Of a stretch of DNA of 33,738 nucleotides, positions 8,037 to 16,953 are shown in pieces. A model generated the notes under the pieces. That model ran no database searches. It worked only from the letters and a program-made list of their open reading frames with translations, and was not told the DNA's origin. Numbering within the stretch: position 1 is the stretch's first letter; every line of letters starts with the position of its first letter. The stretch comes from Candidatus Parcubacteria bacterium (GTDB lineage: Bacteria > Patescibacteriota > Patescibacteriia > Buchananbacterales > SURF-54), in contig QZIX01000015.1 of NCBI GenBank assembly GCA_003599635.1, positions 1 through 33,738 of the forward strand, read 5' to 3'. The position numbers were made by a program, and so were the translations under genes.

Positions 8037-9458
8037 TCAAGGTCCTAAAAACCGATAAAGCAAAAAAGAACCGGCGGTCAGTTCCACCGACAATTTTTTG
8101 TCATTGTCCAGTTTATCTTTTAAATCTATTCTTCTGACCAATAAGCCGTCATTGATTTTAATGTCGCATTCTGAATTATAATTACAATAATATATTCTGC
8201 CGGAAGCAACGGCTTCAAGGTAAAAAAGTTCCGCCTGACCGAGTTTATAATCAACGAATATATCGTTTACCTGTCCGAACTTTTGCCTATTGGCAATGAT
8301 TTCATCAATAAATATATTTCTGAAATTTATCGGTTCATAATTTTTCTTGACCTGAACTGCTCCAATTATCAAAAAAGTCGCAAATAAAACCAAAATTAAC
8401 GCTTTAAAAAATAAATGTTTAAAAAAACTAAAGGTCTTAAAAAATAAGGCCGCTACAATCACCGCCGCTGCCGGATAAACAGGACTGATATAATGCGCCA
8501 GTTTTGTTTTTACCAGCGACATAACAATTAAAAAGGAAAAAAACCATATCAAAAGAAGCGCTGATGATTCCGATTTTTTTCTGTAATAATCGTATATTGC
8601 CAAAGCCAGACCCGGAACCAGAATTAAATTCCAGGGGAAGAAACCTGCAATTATTTGATTGACATAAAAATCATATCCCGACAAATGACCTTCGACCCCC
8701 TGAAAGGTTCTTTGGTAAAAATCAAACTTAAACATCTGGATAAAAAAATCGCTGCCCGCCAAATATCTGTATATCAGCCAGGGAAAAATGATCCCGGCAA
8801 TTATCAGACAGTAAAAAATGTAATCTATAAAAGTATACCGTTTTATTTTTTTTACCGCCAGCAAAAATGCCGAAATTATAAATATTGGCGTCAGGCCAAT
8901 TATACTTTTGTACATAAATCCCAAACCGACCGTTATTGCCGACAGAAAAAAATATCTTTTCTTATGATATTTGAAGCTTAAATAAAACAGATAGATTGAC
9001 AAGAGTATAAAAAAGTTTATTCCCGCGTTAAAATCCGCCGTTCTAGCAACCCAAATATTGATATATTGGCTGGTGGTCAAATATATTCCCACAGCCATTA
9101 AAGCGGCTTTTTTATTTAAAACTTCCGTGCCAAAAGCGTAAATTACGACTGCCGTTAATACGGCAAATGCTGCTGACCAAAATCTCAAAGTGAACTCATT
9201 TACGCCGAATAGTCTAAAAATAATTGCGATAAGCCATATCCCCAGAGGCGGTCTGACATTATAAGTGTCCGGAAAATAATTGTATTGGGCAACCAGCCAC
9301 TTTCCGGTTTTTATCATTTCCAAAGCGCTTACTGCGTAACGGGATTCATCCCAGTTAAACGCCGAATTGCCGCCGAGATTGTAAAAAATTATCAGAGCTG
9401 AAACAATCAGAACTCCGGTCATCTGAAAATATTTGTGACGCAGTATTTTGACTATCAT
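8037..9458 (-). CDS. Glycosyltransferase family 39 (ArnT/PMT-like) membrane protein
   Basis: NWDESRYAVSALEMIKTGKWLV...RPPLGIWL, multiple TM helices. Confidence 0.88.
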   Translation of the reverse strand: MIVKILRHKYFQMTGVLIVSALIIFYNLGGNSAFNWDESRYAVSALEMIKTGKWLVAQYNYFPDTYNVRPPLGIWLIAIIFRLFGVNEFTLRFWSAAFAVLTAVVIYAFGTEVLNKKAALMAVGIYLTTSQYINIWVARTADFNAGINFFILLSIYLFYLSFKYHKKRYFFLSAITVGLGFMYKSIIGLTPIFIISAFLLAVKKIKRYTFIDYIFYCLIIAGIIFPWLIYRYLAGSDFFIQMFKFDFYQRTFQGVEGHLSGYDFYVNQIIAGFFPWNLILVPGLALAIYDYYRKKSESSALLLIWFFSFLIVMSLVKTKLAHYISPVYPAAAVIVAALFFKTFSFFKHLFFKALILVLFATFLIIGAVQVKKNYEPINFRNIFIDEIIANRQKFGQVNDIFVDYKLGQAELFYLEAVASGRIYYCNYNSECDIKINDGLLVRRIDLKDKLDNDKKLSVELTAGSFLLYRFLGP

Positions 9459-10060
9459 TTTTTATCGATAATGATAAAAGTAGGGGAAAGCAGTCCTGCC
9501 AGATATTTTATTCTGAACTTAATAAAAAAATACGGAAAATAACCGTATATCGCCGATTCCGGAAATAGTTTTCTGACATCTTCGTAATTAAAAAAATGCA
9601 AATGTTCCTTATTCTGCAAATCTTTCGGCTTGTATTTCAGCCAATAAAACGGCTTCATCAAAATAAAATAGCTGTTGGGTGTGGTTAGAATCATTTTTCC
9701 GCCCGGCCTTAAAACCCGGCGGAATTCATTTATTGCGGATTTTACATTCGCAAGATGTTCGATAACCTCAGAAGCCCAGACCAAATCGAAACTGTTATCT
9801 TTGAAAGGAAGCATTCGGTCAGCATCAACTGTCCGGCATTTTTCGTATTGTTTGGTTTTATCGACAGATATTACATCAAATCCCTTTTTAATTAAAATTT
9901 CCGACTGTCTGCCTTTTCCGCAGCCGATATCCAGGGCTTTTTTACCGCGACCGTTTCCTGCAAATTCCATGGCTATGACTTTACCCCTGGTCCTATTTGC
10001 CACCGTTTCCTGACCTAAATCTATGGGAATTGACTTTAACAATTTAAAAACCCTCTCCAT
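9455..10060 (-). CDS. SAM-dependent methyltransferase
   Basis: ALDIGCGKGRQSEIL, DLVWASEVIEHL, RVLRPGGKMILTTPN. Confidence 0.9.
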   Translation of the reverse strand: MERVFKLLKSIPIDLGQETVANRTRGKVIAMEFAGNGRGKKALDIGCGKGRQSEILIKKGFDVISVDKTKQYEKCRTVDADRMLPFKDNSFDLVWASEVIEHLANVKSAINEFRRVLRPGGKMILTTPNSYFILMKPFYWLKYKPKDLQNKEHLHFFNYEDVRKLFPESAIYGYFPYFFIKFRIKYLAGLLSPTFIIIDKK

Positions 10061-10802
10061 TAAATCTTTTTTTTAAAGTAATAATTTTTCGTATATTCTG
10101 AATGCTTAAACTAATCGGACTGACCTTGCTTTTTCTGCCCGGCTGGTTAGCCCAATTGACGGGAATTTCTTTTATTTTAAACATTTTCCTTTCCGCCAAA
10201 AGCAGAAGTTCGGTATCAAAAAACCAGCAACCGTCCTGAATGCGCGGTACGATTTCATTTACAACATTTCTGTTAGCCGCTTTGAAACCGCACTGAAAAT
10301 CTGAAATTTTAGAATTAAACACCAGGCGTATTATCTGTTTGTAAAAAAAAGAAAAGAATAAACGATAACGGCTGACTATAACGCGGGAACTTCTCATATA
10401 GCGCGAACCGATGACAATGTCGCTGCCCGAAAAAATTTCCCTTAAAGCTTCCGGCAATGCGTTTAGATCGGTTGACAGATCAGAATCCATATAAACGTAA
10501 ATATCGGCCTGGTTTGACAGCCAGCCAGAAATTACGGCATTGCCCTTGCCTTTGACTTTAAGCGACATTAAGCTAACAACCCCGGGGAATTCTTCTGCCA
10601 AATTTTCGGCCACCTGCCGGGTATTATCGATCGAACCGTTTTCGGCAATCACTATTTTAGCCGGAAGATTCCGGGATTTTAAAAAAACAGCCAGCTTTTC
10701 CACGTTCGGCCTTAAAAATGCGGCCTCATTATACGCCGGCAAAACTATGACGATTCTTTTTTCCGTATTCATAATGTAATTATAACTGATAAAGCCAAAC
10801 AA
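10044..10802 (-). CDS. Glycosyltransferase family 2 (dolichyl-phosphate sugar synthase-like)
   Basis: IVIVLPAYNEAAFL, YVYMDSDLSTD, DFQCGFKA; likely start at internal MNTEKR. Confidence 0.9.
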   Translation of the reverse strand: MFGFISYNYIMNTEKRIVIVLPAYNEAAFLRPNVEKLAVFLKSRNLPAKIVIAENGSIDNTRQVAENLAEEFPGVVSLMSLKVKGKGNAVISGWLSNQADIYVYMDSDLSTDLNALPEALREIFSGSDIVIGSRYMRSSRVIVSRYRLFFSFFYKQIIRLVFNSKISDFQCGFKAANRNVVNEIVPRIQDGCWFFDTELLLLAERKMFKIKEIPVNWANQPGRKSKVSPISLSIQNIRKIITLKKRFNGEGF

Positions 10803-10827
10803 AAAAACCTCCGAAAGGAGATTTATA
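10800..10827 (-). terminator. Intrinsic terminator after the 16S rRNA
   Basis: minus: CTCC-TTTC-GGAG + TTTTTTT. Confidence 0.65.
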
Positions 10828-10852
10828 TTGACAACCCGAATATGGCAAACTT
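10827..10852 (-). other. 3' strand of the pre-16S processing stem
   Basis: minus agtttgccatattcgggttgtcaat pairs with the leader 12994-13018 over 25 nt (one G-U). Confidence 0.8.
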
Positions 10853-11313
10853 GTGTAAACGTCTTGATTTTTGAACCAAATAGTTCAAAAAACGACCTTG
10901 TAAGTGTAAGTTATCCTTGCATATGCAAAAGGATAACTTGAAACACCGTATCTCCCTAGAAAGGAGGTGATCCATCCACAGCTTCCGCTACGGATGCCTT
11001 GTTACGACTTCGTCCCTGTCATCAACCCTACCTTCTGCCGCAAACTGCGACATTCGGGTATTGCCGACTCCCTTGACGTGACGGGCGGTGTGTACAAGAC
11101 CCGAGAACGTATTCACCGCGCCGAGGCTGATACGCGGTTACTAGCGATTCCAGCTTCATGAAGTCAGGTTGCAGACTTCAATCCGAACTGAGACCAATTT
11201 TGGTGGGATTAGCTCCATCTCGCGACTTAGCAACCCATTGTATTGGCCATTGTAGCACGTGTGTAGCCCAGGATGTAAGAGCCATGCTGATTTGACGTCA
11301 TCCCCACCTTCCT

Positions 11314-11414
11314 CCCCGCCCAAATTTTCCGAGCTACTCGGTTTGCAATAATTATATTTCAAACCGAGAGAATAAGAATAATCTTATCCTTATGTTTAGA
11401 AAATTTGGGCGGGG
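11314..11414 (-). other. 16S helix-40 expansion/IVS with 15-bp basal stem
   Basis: CCCCGCCCAAATTTT (11314-11328) / AAAATTTGGGCGGGG (11400-11414) with inner hairpins, placed between ACTGCC and GGAGGAAGG. Confidence 0.85.
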
Positions 11415-11474
11415 CAGTTTCCTATGAATATTTAACATAGAATAGGGGTTGCGCTCGTTACCCAACTTAATGGT

Positions 11475-11517
<43 letters not shown>

Positions 11518-11603
11518 GTGCACCCTCGAAGGCGGCCTTAATTTCTTAAAGCTTGCAGCACCATGTCAAACCCTGGTAAGGTTCCTCGCTTATTGTCGAA
11601 TTG

Positions 11604-11671
<68 letters not shown>

Positions 11672-12051
11672 TCCCAGGCGGGATGCTTAAGGAGTTATCT
11701 TAATAGAACGACACTGGTAGGGTCGAAACTACCAATGCCTAGCATCCATCGTTTACGGCGTGGACTACTGGGGTATCTAATCCCATTCGCTACCCACGCT
11801 TTCGTCCCTCACTGTCAGAACCGTTCCAGCAAGATGCTTTCGCATTTGGTGTTCTTGCCGATATTAACACATTTGACCGTTACACCGGCAATTCCACTTG
11901 CCTCTCCCGGTCTCGATCTTAAAAGTATTTCCCGCAGTCTCGCCGTTAAGCAGCGAGATTTGACGAAAAACTTTTTAAGACAGCTACGGACCCTTTACGC
12001 CCAATAAATCCGGATAACGCTTGGGGCACTCGTATTACCGCTGCTGCTGGC

Positions 12052-12370
12052 CCTGCACCATTTGCGCAGAACTTGGACTATACCACCATCCTGACAAATT
12101 GTCAGGCGTTCGGCGTTTGATAATACATATATTTTAATCTCGATGCACTATCTCATTTCGATCTTTATCGAAAATCAGTCTCTGAGGGGTCATACTCAAT
12201 AGAGCAGAGGACTTCCCTGCTGATTGGCAATGAATATTTAAGCAGCACATCATTGCTTTCCAGCATATGAGCCGAATTTTTCAATTCCGATTACTCGGAA
12301 AAGTCGCGCTACGGTTTTTTTATACGAGTTTACATTGCTTGCCCTGTCACCTTAATGGCGCAGGGCTGGC
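12052..12370 (-). other. Group I intron (~319 nt, no ORF) in 16S at ~E. coli position 516
   Basis: Interrupts GTGCCAGCAGCAGCGGTAA; contains P7-like TCAGAGACT ... GGTATAGTCC; 5' exon ends in U and intron ends in G. Junction ambiguous by ~6 nt because gccagc is repeated. Confidence 0.85.
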
Positions 12371-12810
12371 ACGAGTTTAGCAGCCCCTTATTCCTCAGGT
12401 ACCGTCATTAATTCTTCCCTGAGAAAAGATCTTTACACCCCGAAGGGCTTCTTCGATCACGCGGCGTCGCTCCCTCAGACTTTCGTCCATTGGGGAATAT
12501 TCTTGACTGCAGCCTCCCGTAGGAGTCTGGGCAGTGTCTCAGTCCCAGTGAGGCGGGTCGCGCTCTCACGCCCGCTACCCGTCATAGCCTTGGTGAGCTG
12601 TTATCTCACCAACTAGCTGATAGGCCATAGGCCCCTCCCGATCCGGCATCTTGCGATGCCTTTATTATTTCCTCTTGTGAGAAAATAAACCATCGGCTAT
12701 TAGCCCCGCTTTCGCGGGGTTATGGCCGAGATCGGGGCAGGTTACCAATGTGTTACGCACCCGTTTGCCACTGTAGCCTTGCGGCTACCGTTCGACTTGC
12801 ATGCCTTAGA

Positions 12811-12850
<40 letters not shown>

Positions 12851-12990
12851 AAAAAAGTTTATTACGAAAACCAGTAAAACGTAAGAATTTCTACTTTTAA
12901 CGAGATGTCAAAAATGAAATACTTAAAGATATTTTTAAAGGTGTATCCAAACCTTATAGAATTGACGTCTACTTTGCCGGTAAACCGGCA

Positions 12991-13020
12991 AAGAGTTTGC
13001 CATATTCGGATTGTCAATGT
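12991..13020 (-). other. 5' strand of the pre-16S processing stem
   Basis: minus acattgacaatccgaatatggcaaact pairs with 10827-10852. Confidence 0.8.
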
Positions 13021-13084
13021 CCTTTTTCCTCTCCCTGACTTTCTTTCCAATGCTTGGGTGAAGAAAAAACAGCAGGACCATTTT

Positions 13085-13148
13085 TGCTTATGGCTTATGG
13101 CTGATTGCCTATGGCAGGATTTGCCATCTGCTATTAGCTATTCGCCAG
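13085..13148. repeat. Degenerate 7-nt-period array in the 16S leader
   Basis: minus: ggcgaat agctaat agcagat ggcaaat ... aggcaat cagccat aagccat aagcaaa. Confidence 0.6.
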
Positions 13149-13243
13149 AAAGGGTGCCACTGTTTTTTCTCCAAATTTATGGAAAATATTTAATTTTCAA
13201 TAATTTATTTGCGAATTTTTTAGGTTAATTATTAACCAAATAT

Positions 13244-13272
13244 ATGATAACGCATTCTAAAAAGAATGTCAA
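13244..13272 (-). promoter_or_regulatory. 16S rRNA promoter, TTGACA-17-TATCAT
   Basis: minus ttgacattctttttagaatgcgttatcat. Confidence 0.8.
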
Positions 13273-13628
13273 GCAAAAAAATTACGGTAAATAAAACTCC
13301 TATCGACCAATTTAATGGACCAGAGATCTGCCCCCGTCATGCCCCCAGGAGGGGACCCCGGGCAATAAATATATTTTATATCAACAGATGATTAATCAAA
13401 TCAATTTAACCACAGCTTTTGCACAGAATTCCTTAATTTACCGGCGAAAACAGGGGATAGATACTCCTACTGCCCATTTGTTTGATTAGGGGAGAGAATA
13501 AGAAAGGGTAAACTTTTCTTCCGCTTGTGCTTCTGATGTCAGTTTTTAATTTTTTAATGGTTGCCCGAACTTCAGGAACCCGGTTATTTGCCATTAGCAA
13601 TTAGCGGCAGGCTATCTGCTTTTGACTA

Positions 13629-14372
13629 TTATTTCTTTTTTCTTTGGTGTTTCTGCCTCCATTCATGTATTTTTTGATGATTTCCAGACAATAACACTTC
13701 AGGAACTTTAACCGTTTGCCGTTTGCCGTTTGCCGTTTGCCATTTAAAAACTTCCGGCCTTGTATACTGGGGGTACTCAACATAATCCAGGTCTTTGCAG
13801 AAAGTTTCCTCATCCAAAGCGTGTTCATGCCCGACCACGCCTTTTATGTGCCGGGAGACTGCTTCCATAATCGTCATAGCGGCCAATTCGCCTCCGGCTA
13901 AAATAAAATTGCCGACAGAAATTTTTTCATCAACAAATTTTTCCACGCGCGAATCAAATCCTTCATAGCGCCCGCAGAGTAAAACCAGCTGGTCGTATTT
14001 GGAAAGACGCTTGGCTTCTTTTTGGTTGAAAGTTTTGCCTTCAGGGGCAAGCATGATAATCCTCATCTTTGACTTTTTCGCTTTACCCCTGTATCGCTTT
14101 ATCACTTTTCGTTCAATTTCGTTTATCGCCTTATATATCGGTTCTGCCTTTAAAATCATCCCGGGTCCGCCGCCAAAAGGCCTGTCATCGACCGACTTGT
14201 GTCGGTCATTAGTGTATTTTCGCAGATCGTGGGCATGGATTTTAATCAGCCCTTTTTTAAGAGCGCGCCTTAATATGCCGTAATCAAAATAACAGCAGGA
14301 GCCGTTTTCATATCCTTTGCCTGTGGCACAAAATAATTTCGGAAAAATTGTAATGATGTCAAATTGAATCAT
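13629..14372 (-). CDS. trmD: tRNA (guanine-N1)-methyltransferase
   Basis: FDIITIFPKLF, RPFGGGPGMILKAEPIY, LCGRYEGFDSRVE, GNFILAGGELAAM, VPEVLLSGNHQKIHEWR. Confidence 0.95.
   Translation of the reverse strand: MIQFDIITIFPKLFCATGKGYENGSCCYFDYGILRRALKKGLIKIHAHDLRKYTNDRHKSVDDRPFGGGPGMILKAEPIYKAINEIERKVIKRYRGKAKKSKMRIIMLAPEGKTFNQKEAKRLSKYDQLVLLCGRYEGFDSRVEKFVDEKISVGNFILAGGELAAMTIMEAVSRHIKGVVGHEHALDEETFCKDLDYVEYPQYTRPEVFKWQTANGKRQTVKVPEVLLSGNHQKIHEWRQKHQRKKK
13714..13741. repeat. (GTTTGCC)x4 heptamer tandem repeat inside trmD
   Basis: Four perfect tandem copies encoding QTANGKRQT. Confidence 0.95.
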
Positions 14373-14431
14373 ATAATATAAATACCCTTATTTTCTTCCA
14401 AAGTCAATTCATAACTGCTGACATTTTATAG

Positions 14432-14461
14432 TGAAGGCGACATTCTGGAAAGTCGCCTTCA
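14432..14461. repeat. REP-like palindrome TGAAGGCGACATTCTGGAAAGTCGCCTTCA
   Basis: 10-bp outer stem TGAAGGCGAC/GTCGCCTTCA; near-identical to 16532-16561. Confidence 0.85.
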
Positions 14462-14486
14462 GTTAAACCGTCTTTCAATTCTTAAA

Positions 14487-14514
14487 GAAGGCAAAACGTC
14501 GACGTTTTGCCTTC
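14487..14514. repeat. REP-like palindrome GAAGGCAAAACGTC|GACGTTTTGCCTTC
   Basis: Perfect 28-nt palindrome sharing GAAGGC...GCCTTC arms. Confidence 0.85.
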
Positions 14515-14524
14515 AGGAAATAAT

Positions 14525-15169
14525 TTATTTTTCCAACCTGCCAAATAAAGCGTAATGAGGCCGGTAATGAATTTTTCTATTGACAATATTGCTTTTTTCC
14601 ACCCAAACTTCCGGCCTAAAATTTTTGAATTCCTTCTCTAACAACTGTCTATTAAAAATGTAATGCGGCAACCCTTTTTCCCAACATTTCAAGGGAATAT
14701 AAGTTCTTGAAGCAACAAGTTTCCTGTTTCTTTTATACTTATTAAAACTTTTTTGGACCGTTATAAATAAAAAGCCTTGTGGCTTTAAAACTCTTTGAAT
14801 CTCTTTAATTGCGCTTCTTATATTATCTATCTTGCCGTGGTTAATAACCTGAATCGAAATTACGGCATCAAACAAATTATCGGGGTAGGGTAGGCGCTGA
14901 AAAACATTTCCTGTTTTTAAATTGGCCTCAAGTTTTTCTTTCCGCAACCATTGGCGCGTCAAATTAATGCCGCTTTTTGAAACATCAACTCCATAAACTT
15001 TAAAACCTCGCTTGGCTAGAAAAACAGTATGCCTTCCGGAGCCGCAGCCTAAACCCAAAACTCTTTTGACTTTATTTTTTTTAAAAAGCCTGACAATTTT
15101 TGCCATATCTTCCTGCGGCTTTAAAAAAAATCTTCCCTTTTCTTTAAATATTGTATCCCACTGCAACAT
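14525..15169 (-). CDS. SAM-dependent methyltransferase
   Basis: VLGLGCGSGRHTVFLAKRGFKVYGVDVS, LFDAVISIQVINHG, EIQRVLKPQGFLFITV. Confidence 0.9.
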   Translation of the reverse strand: MLQWDTIFKEKGRFFLKPQEDMAKIVRLFKKNKVKRVLGLGCGSGRHTVFLAKRGFKVYGVDVSKSGINLTRQWLRKEKLEANLKTGNVFQRLPYPDNLFDAVISIQVINHGKIDNIRSAIKEIQRVLKPQGFLFITVQKSFNKYKRNRKLVASRTYIPLKCWEKGLPHYIFNRQLLEKEFKNFRPEVWVEKSNIVNRKIHYRPHYALFGRLEK

Positions 15170-15179
15170 AACATTATAA

Positions 15180-15595
15180 TATCAGAAATTTTTCAATAAA
15201 AAAACACCGTGGCTTTTTAAAATCCATGGACTTGAAGCAACCCTTGAAGACGTTTTGTTGCCTTTAAAGGTGCAAAAGGAAAGCGAAGGAGAGGAAGAAT
15301 ATTACAATAGAGACTTCACGTTCAAAGATCCCATTGCGCAGTTTAGCAAGAAGCCTTTTAACGGATATTGCCTGGTCCGTTGTTATGCAAATGCATGTCA
15401 GGTTGTAGTTGAAAAAACACGTGTATCCGACCCGACAGATGTGGCAATTTTTTGTATGCAGTCAATGAAATCTGCCGCATTGCAAGGCAGCAGAAGATAA
15501 CCAAAAGACTGATAACGGCTATCAATCAGGAAAACTATGGTTATGCAGAAAGGCAGAAGAAAGAATTACTGGAAACATTTGGAGAGGGTCTTTAA
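15180..15595 (+). pseudogene. Frameshifted hypothetical gene
   Basis: Frame of ORF 15255-15500 (open from 15180) continues as LYAVNEICRIARQQKITKRLITAINQENYGYAERQKKELLETFGEGL* in another frame after the T6 at 15448-15453; no clear ATG/GTG start. Confidence 0.55.
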
Positions 15596-15743
15596 TATTT
15601 GTGCAATCCGGCCGCCGGGTTTTTACCTGCGGCCGTTTTCTTTTTTTAAAATTGAATGAGGAAAGATTTCTCCAAACAATAAAATTTTCCTTCCAAATCA
15701 AAAACCGCCCGACAAGAGGCGATTTTTGATATTATTTTTTTGT

Positions 15744-16088
15744 TTAGATCTTTAAATCATCAACAACCGAGGTATCAGCTTCAGCGGCTCTGCTCCTTGA
15801 TTGTCTGCCGCCTTCCGGCTCTTCAATCTTTAGATTGACGCGAGCGTTGTTTTTGGCGCCGACAATTTTTAGCAAGGTGCGGATAGCTCTTGCTGTCTGA
15901 CCCTGTCGTCCAATGACATAACCCATATCTTGTGGGTTAATCTTGAGAGTAATTAATACTCCCATCTCGTCAACTTTTCTGTCGGTTGTCACATCTTCAG
16001 GATGGGCAACGATAGCTTTGACGATACTTTCTACGAATTCCTGGTCTGTTACAGTTTTTGCCATAAGTGCTTTTCCATCCCGCCACAA
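15744..16088 (-). CDS. khpA: KH-domain RNA-binding protein (KhpA-like)
   Basis: MAKTVTDQEFVESIVKAIVAHPEDV...GYVIGRQGQTARAIRTLL; true start probably the internal MAKTV. Confidence 0.9.
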   Translation of the reverse strand: MWRDGKALMAKTVTDQEFVESIVKAIVAHPEDVTTDRKVDEMGVLITLKINPQDMGYVIGRQGQTARAIRTLLKIVGAKNNARVNLKIEEPEGGRQSRSRAAEADTSVVDDLKI

Positions 16089-16295
16089 AAAATTTTTCTG
16101 TGTCGGAATTTACTTGTTAATTCAATCAGTACTGTCGACCTATTACTCCCATATCAGGAAGTTGATTTTAAAAAACAGTCTGACCATTTTTTAACGGTTC
16201 TCTAAATTTAGAACCAATAACTATTATAGCATATAATAAACATTTGTCAAGTAAGAGAGTAATTATTAATTTTGAAGGTGGTTTATTCAAAGTTA

Positions 16296-16845
16296 TTAAT
16301 TTATTGAAGTGTATTGCCAGTCATCAGACAAATGATGTTTTGAGAAGTTATAAATGGTGTAATGATAATAATTTTGCAGGTCTTTTACATTTCTAATAAT
16401 ATGGTCATAGTCAGATTTCTGCCATTTGAATTTATGAAATGGATTAAGGCTGCCACTTAAATCTATTTTTATATTTTAATAAATTTGGAGCTGTAAAATT
16501 TTTTGAAAAGCGATATGAGAATTGTTGACCCTGAAGGCGACATTCCGGAATGTCGCCTTCAATTACATAATTAATATCTCTTGACGACTCTTTTTTTAAT
16601 GATTGGATGACTTTTGAGATATTATATTTTTCACTCGCCTGTAATAATATATGCGCATGATTATGAAGAATGCAAAAACCGTATAATACAAAACTCTTTA
16701 ACTTCTGGCACAATAAAATTTCTTCAACCAATAAATCACAAAAAATTCTTTCCCTAAATAATGGAGAACTATTGTCTGTCTTTATAGTAATGAAGTAAAC
16801 GGCATTATCAATCTTGTAACGTTTTTGCGAGTTTTGATGCAACAT
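16296..16845 (-). pseudogene. REP-associated tyrosine transposase (RAYT, Y1_Tnp), frameshifted
   Basis: YFITIKTDNSSPLF, HNHAHILLQ (HUH motif), then after a +1 shift at ~16461-16472 DLSGSLNPFHKFKWQKSDYDHIIRNVKDLQNYYHYTIYN...DDWQYTSIN*. Confidence 0.85.
16532..16561. repeat. REP palindrome inside the RAYT coding sequence
   Basis: Perfect 30-nt palindrome tgaaggcgacattcc|ggaatgtcgccttca, translated as EGDIPECRLQ. Confidence 0.95.
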
Positions 16846-16849
16846 AAAA

Positions 16850-16868
16850 AACGGCTTTTACGCCGTTG
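16850..16868 (-). terminator. Terminator AACGGC-gtaaaa-GCCGTT + T run
   Basis: Inverted repeat plus T tract on the minus strand. Confidence 0.6.
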
Positions 16869-16909
16869 ATTCATATTTTAAACTAATGGCAAAAATCCGT
16901 CAAAGGCTT

Positions 16910-16942
16910 AAAAAAAACCGGCTAACATGGTGTTAGCCGGGA
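16910..16942 (-). terminator. serA intrinsic terminator
   Basis: minus CCGGCTAACACCATGTTAGCCGG + TTTTTTTT. Confidence 0.85.
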
Positions 16943-16953
16943 TTAAGAGATAT

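Noticed and set aside
13310-13375. GC-rich stretch gcccccgtcatgcccccaggaggggaccccgggc upstream of the 16S promoter as an ncRNA
   Set aside because: Only short alternative hairpins, no recognisable RNA family; insufficient evidence.
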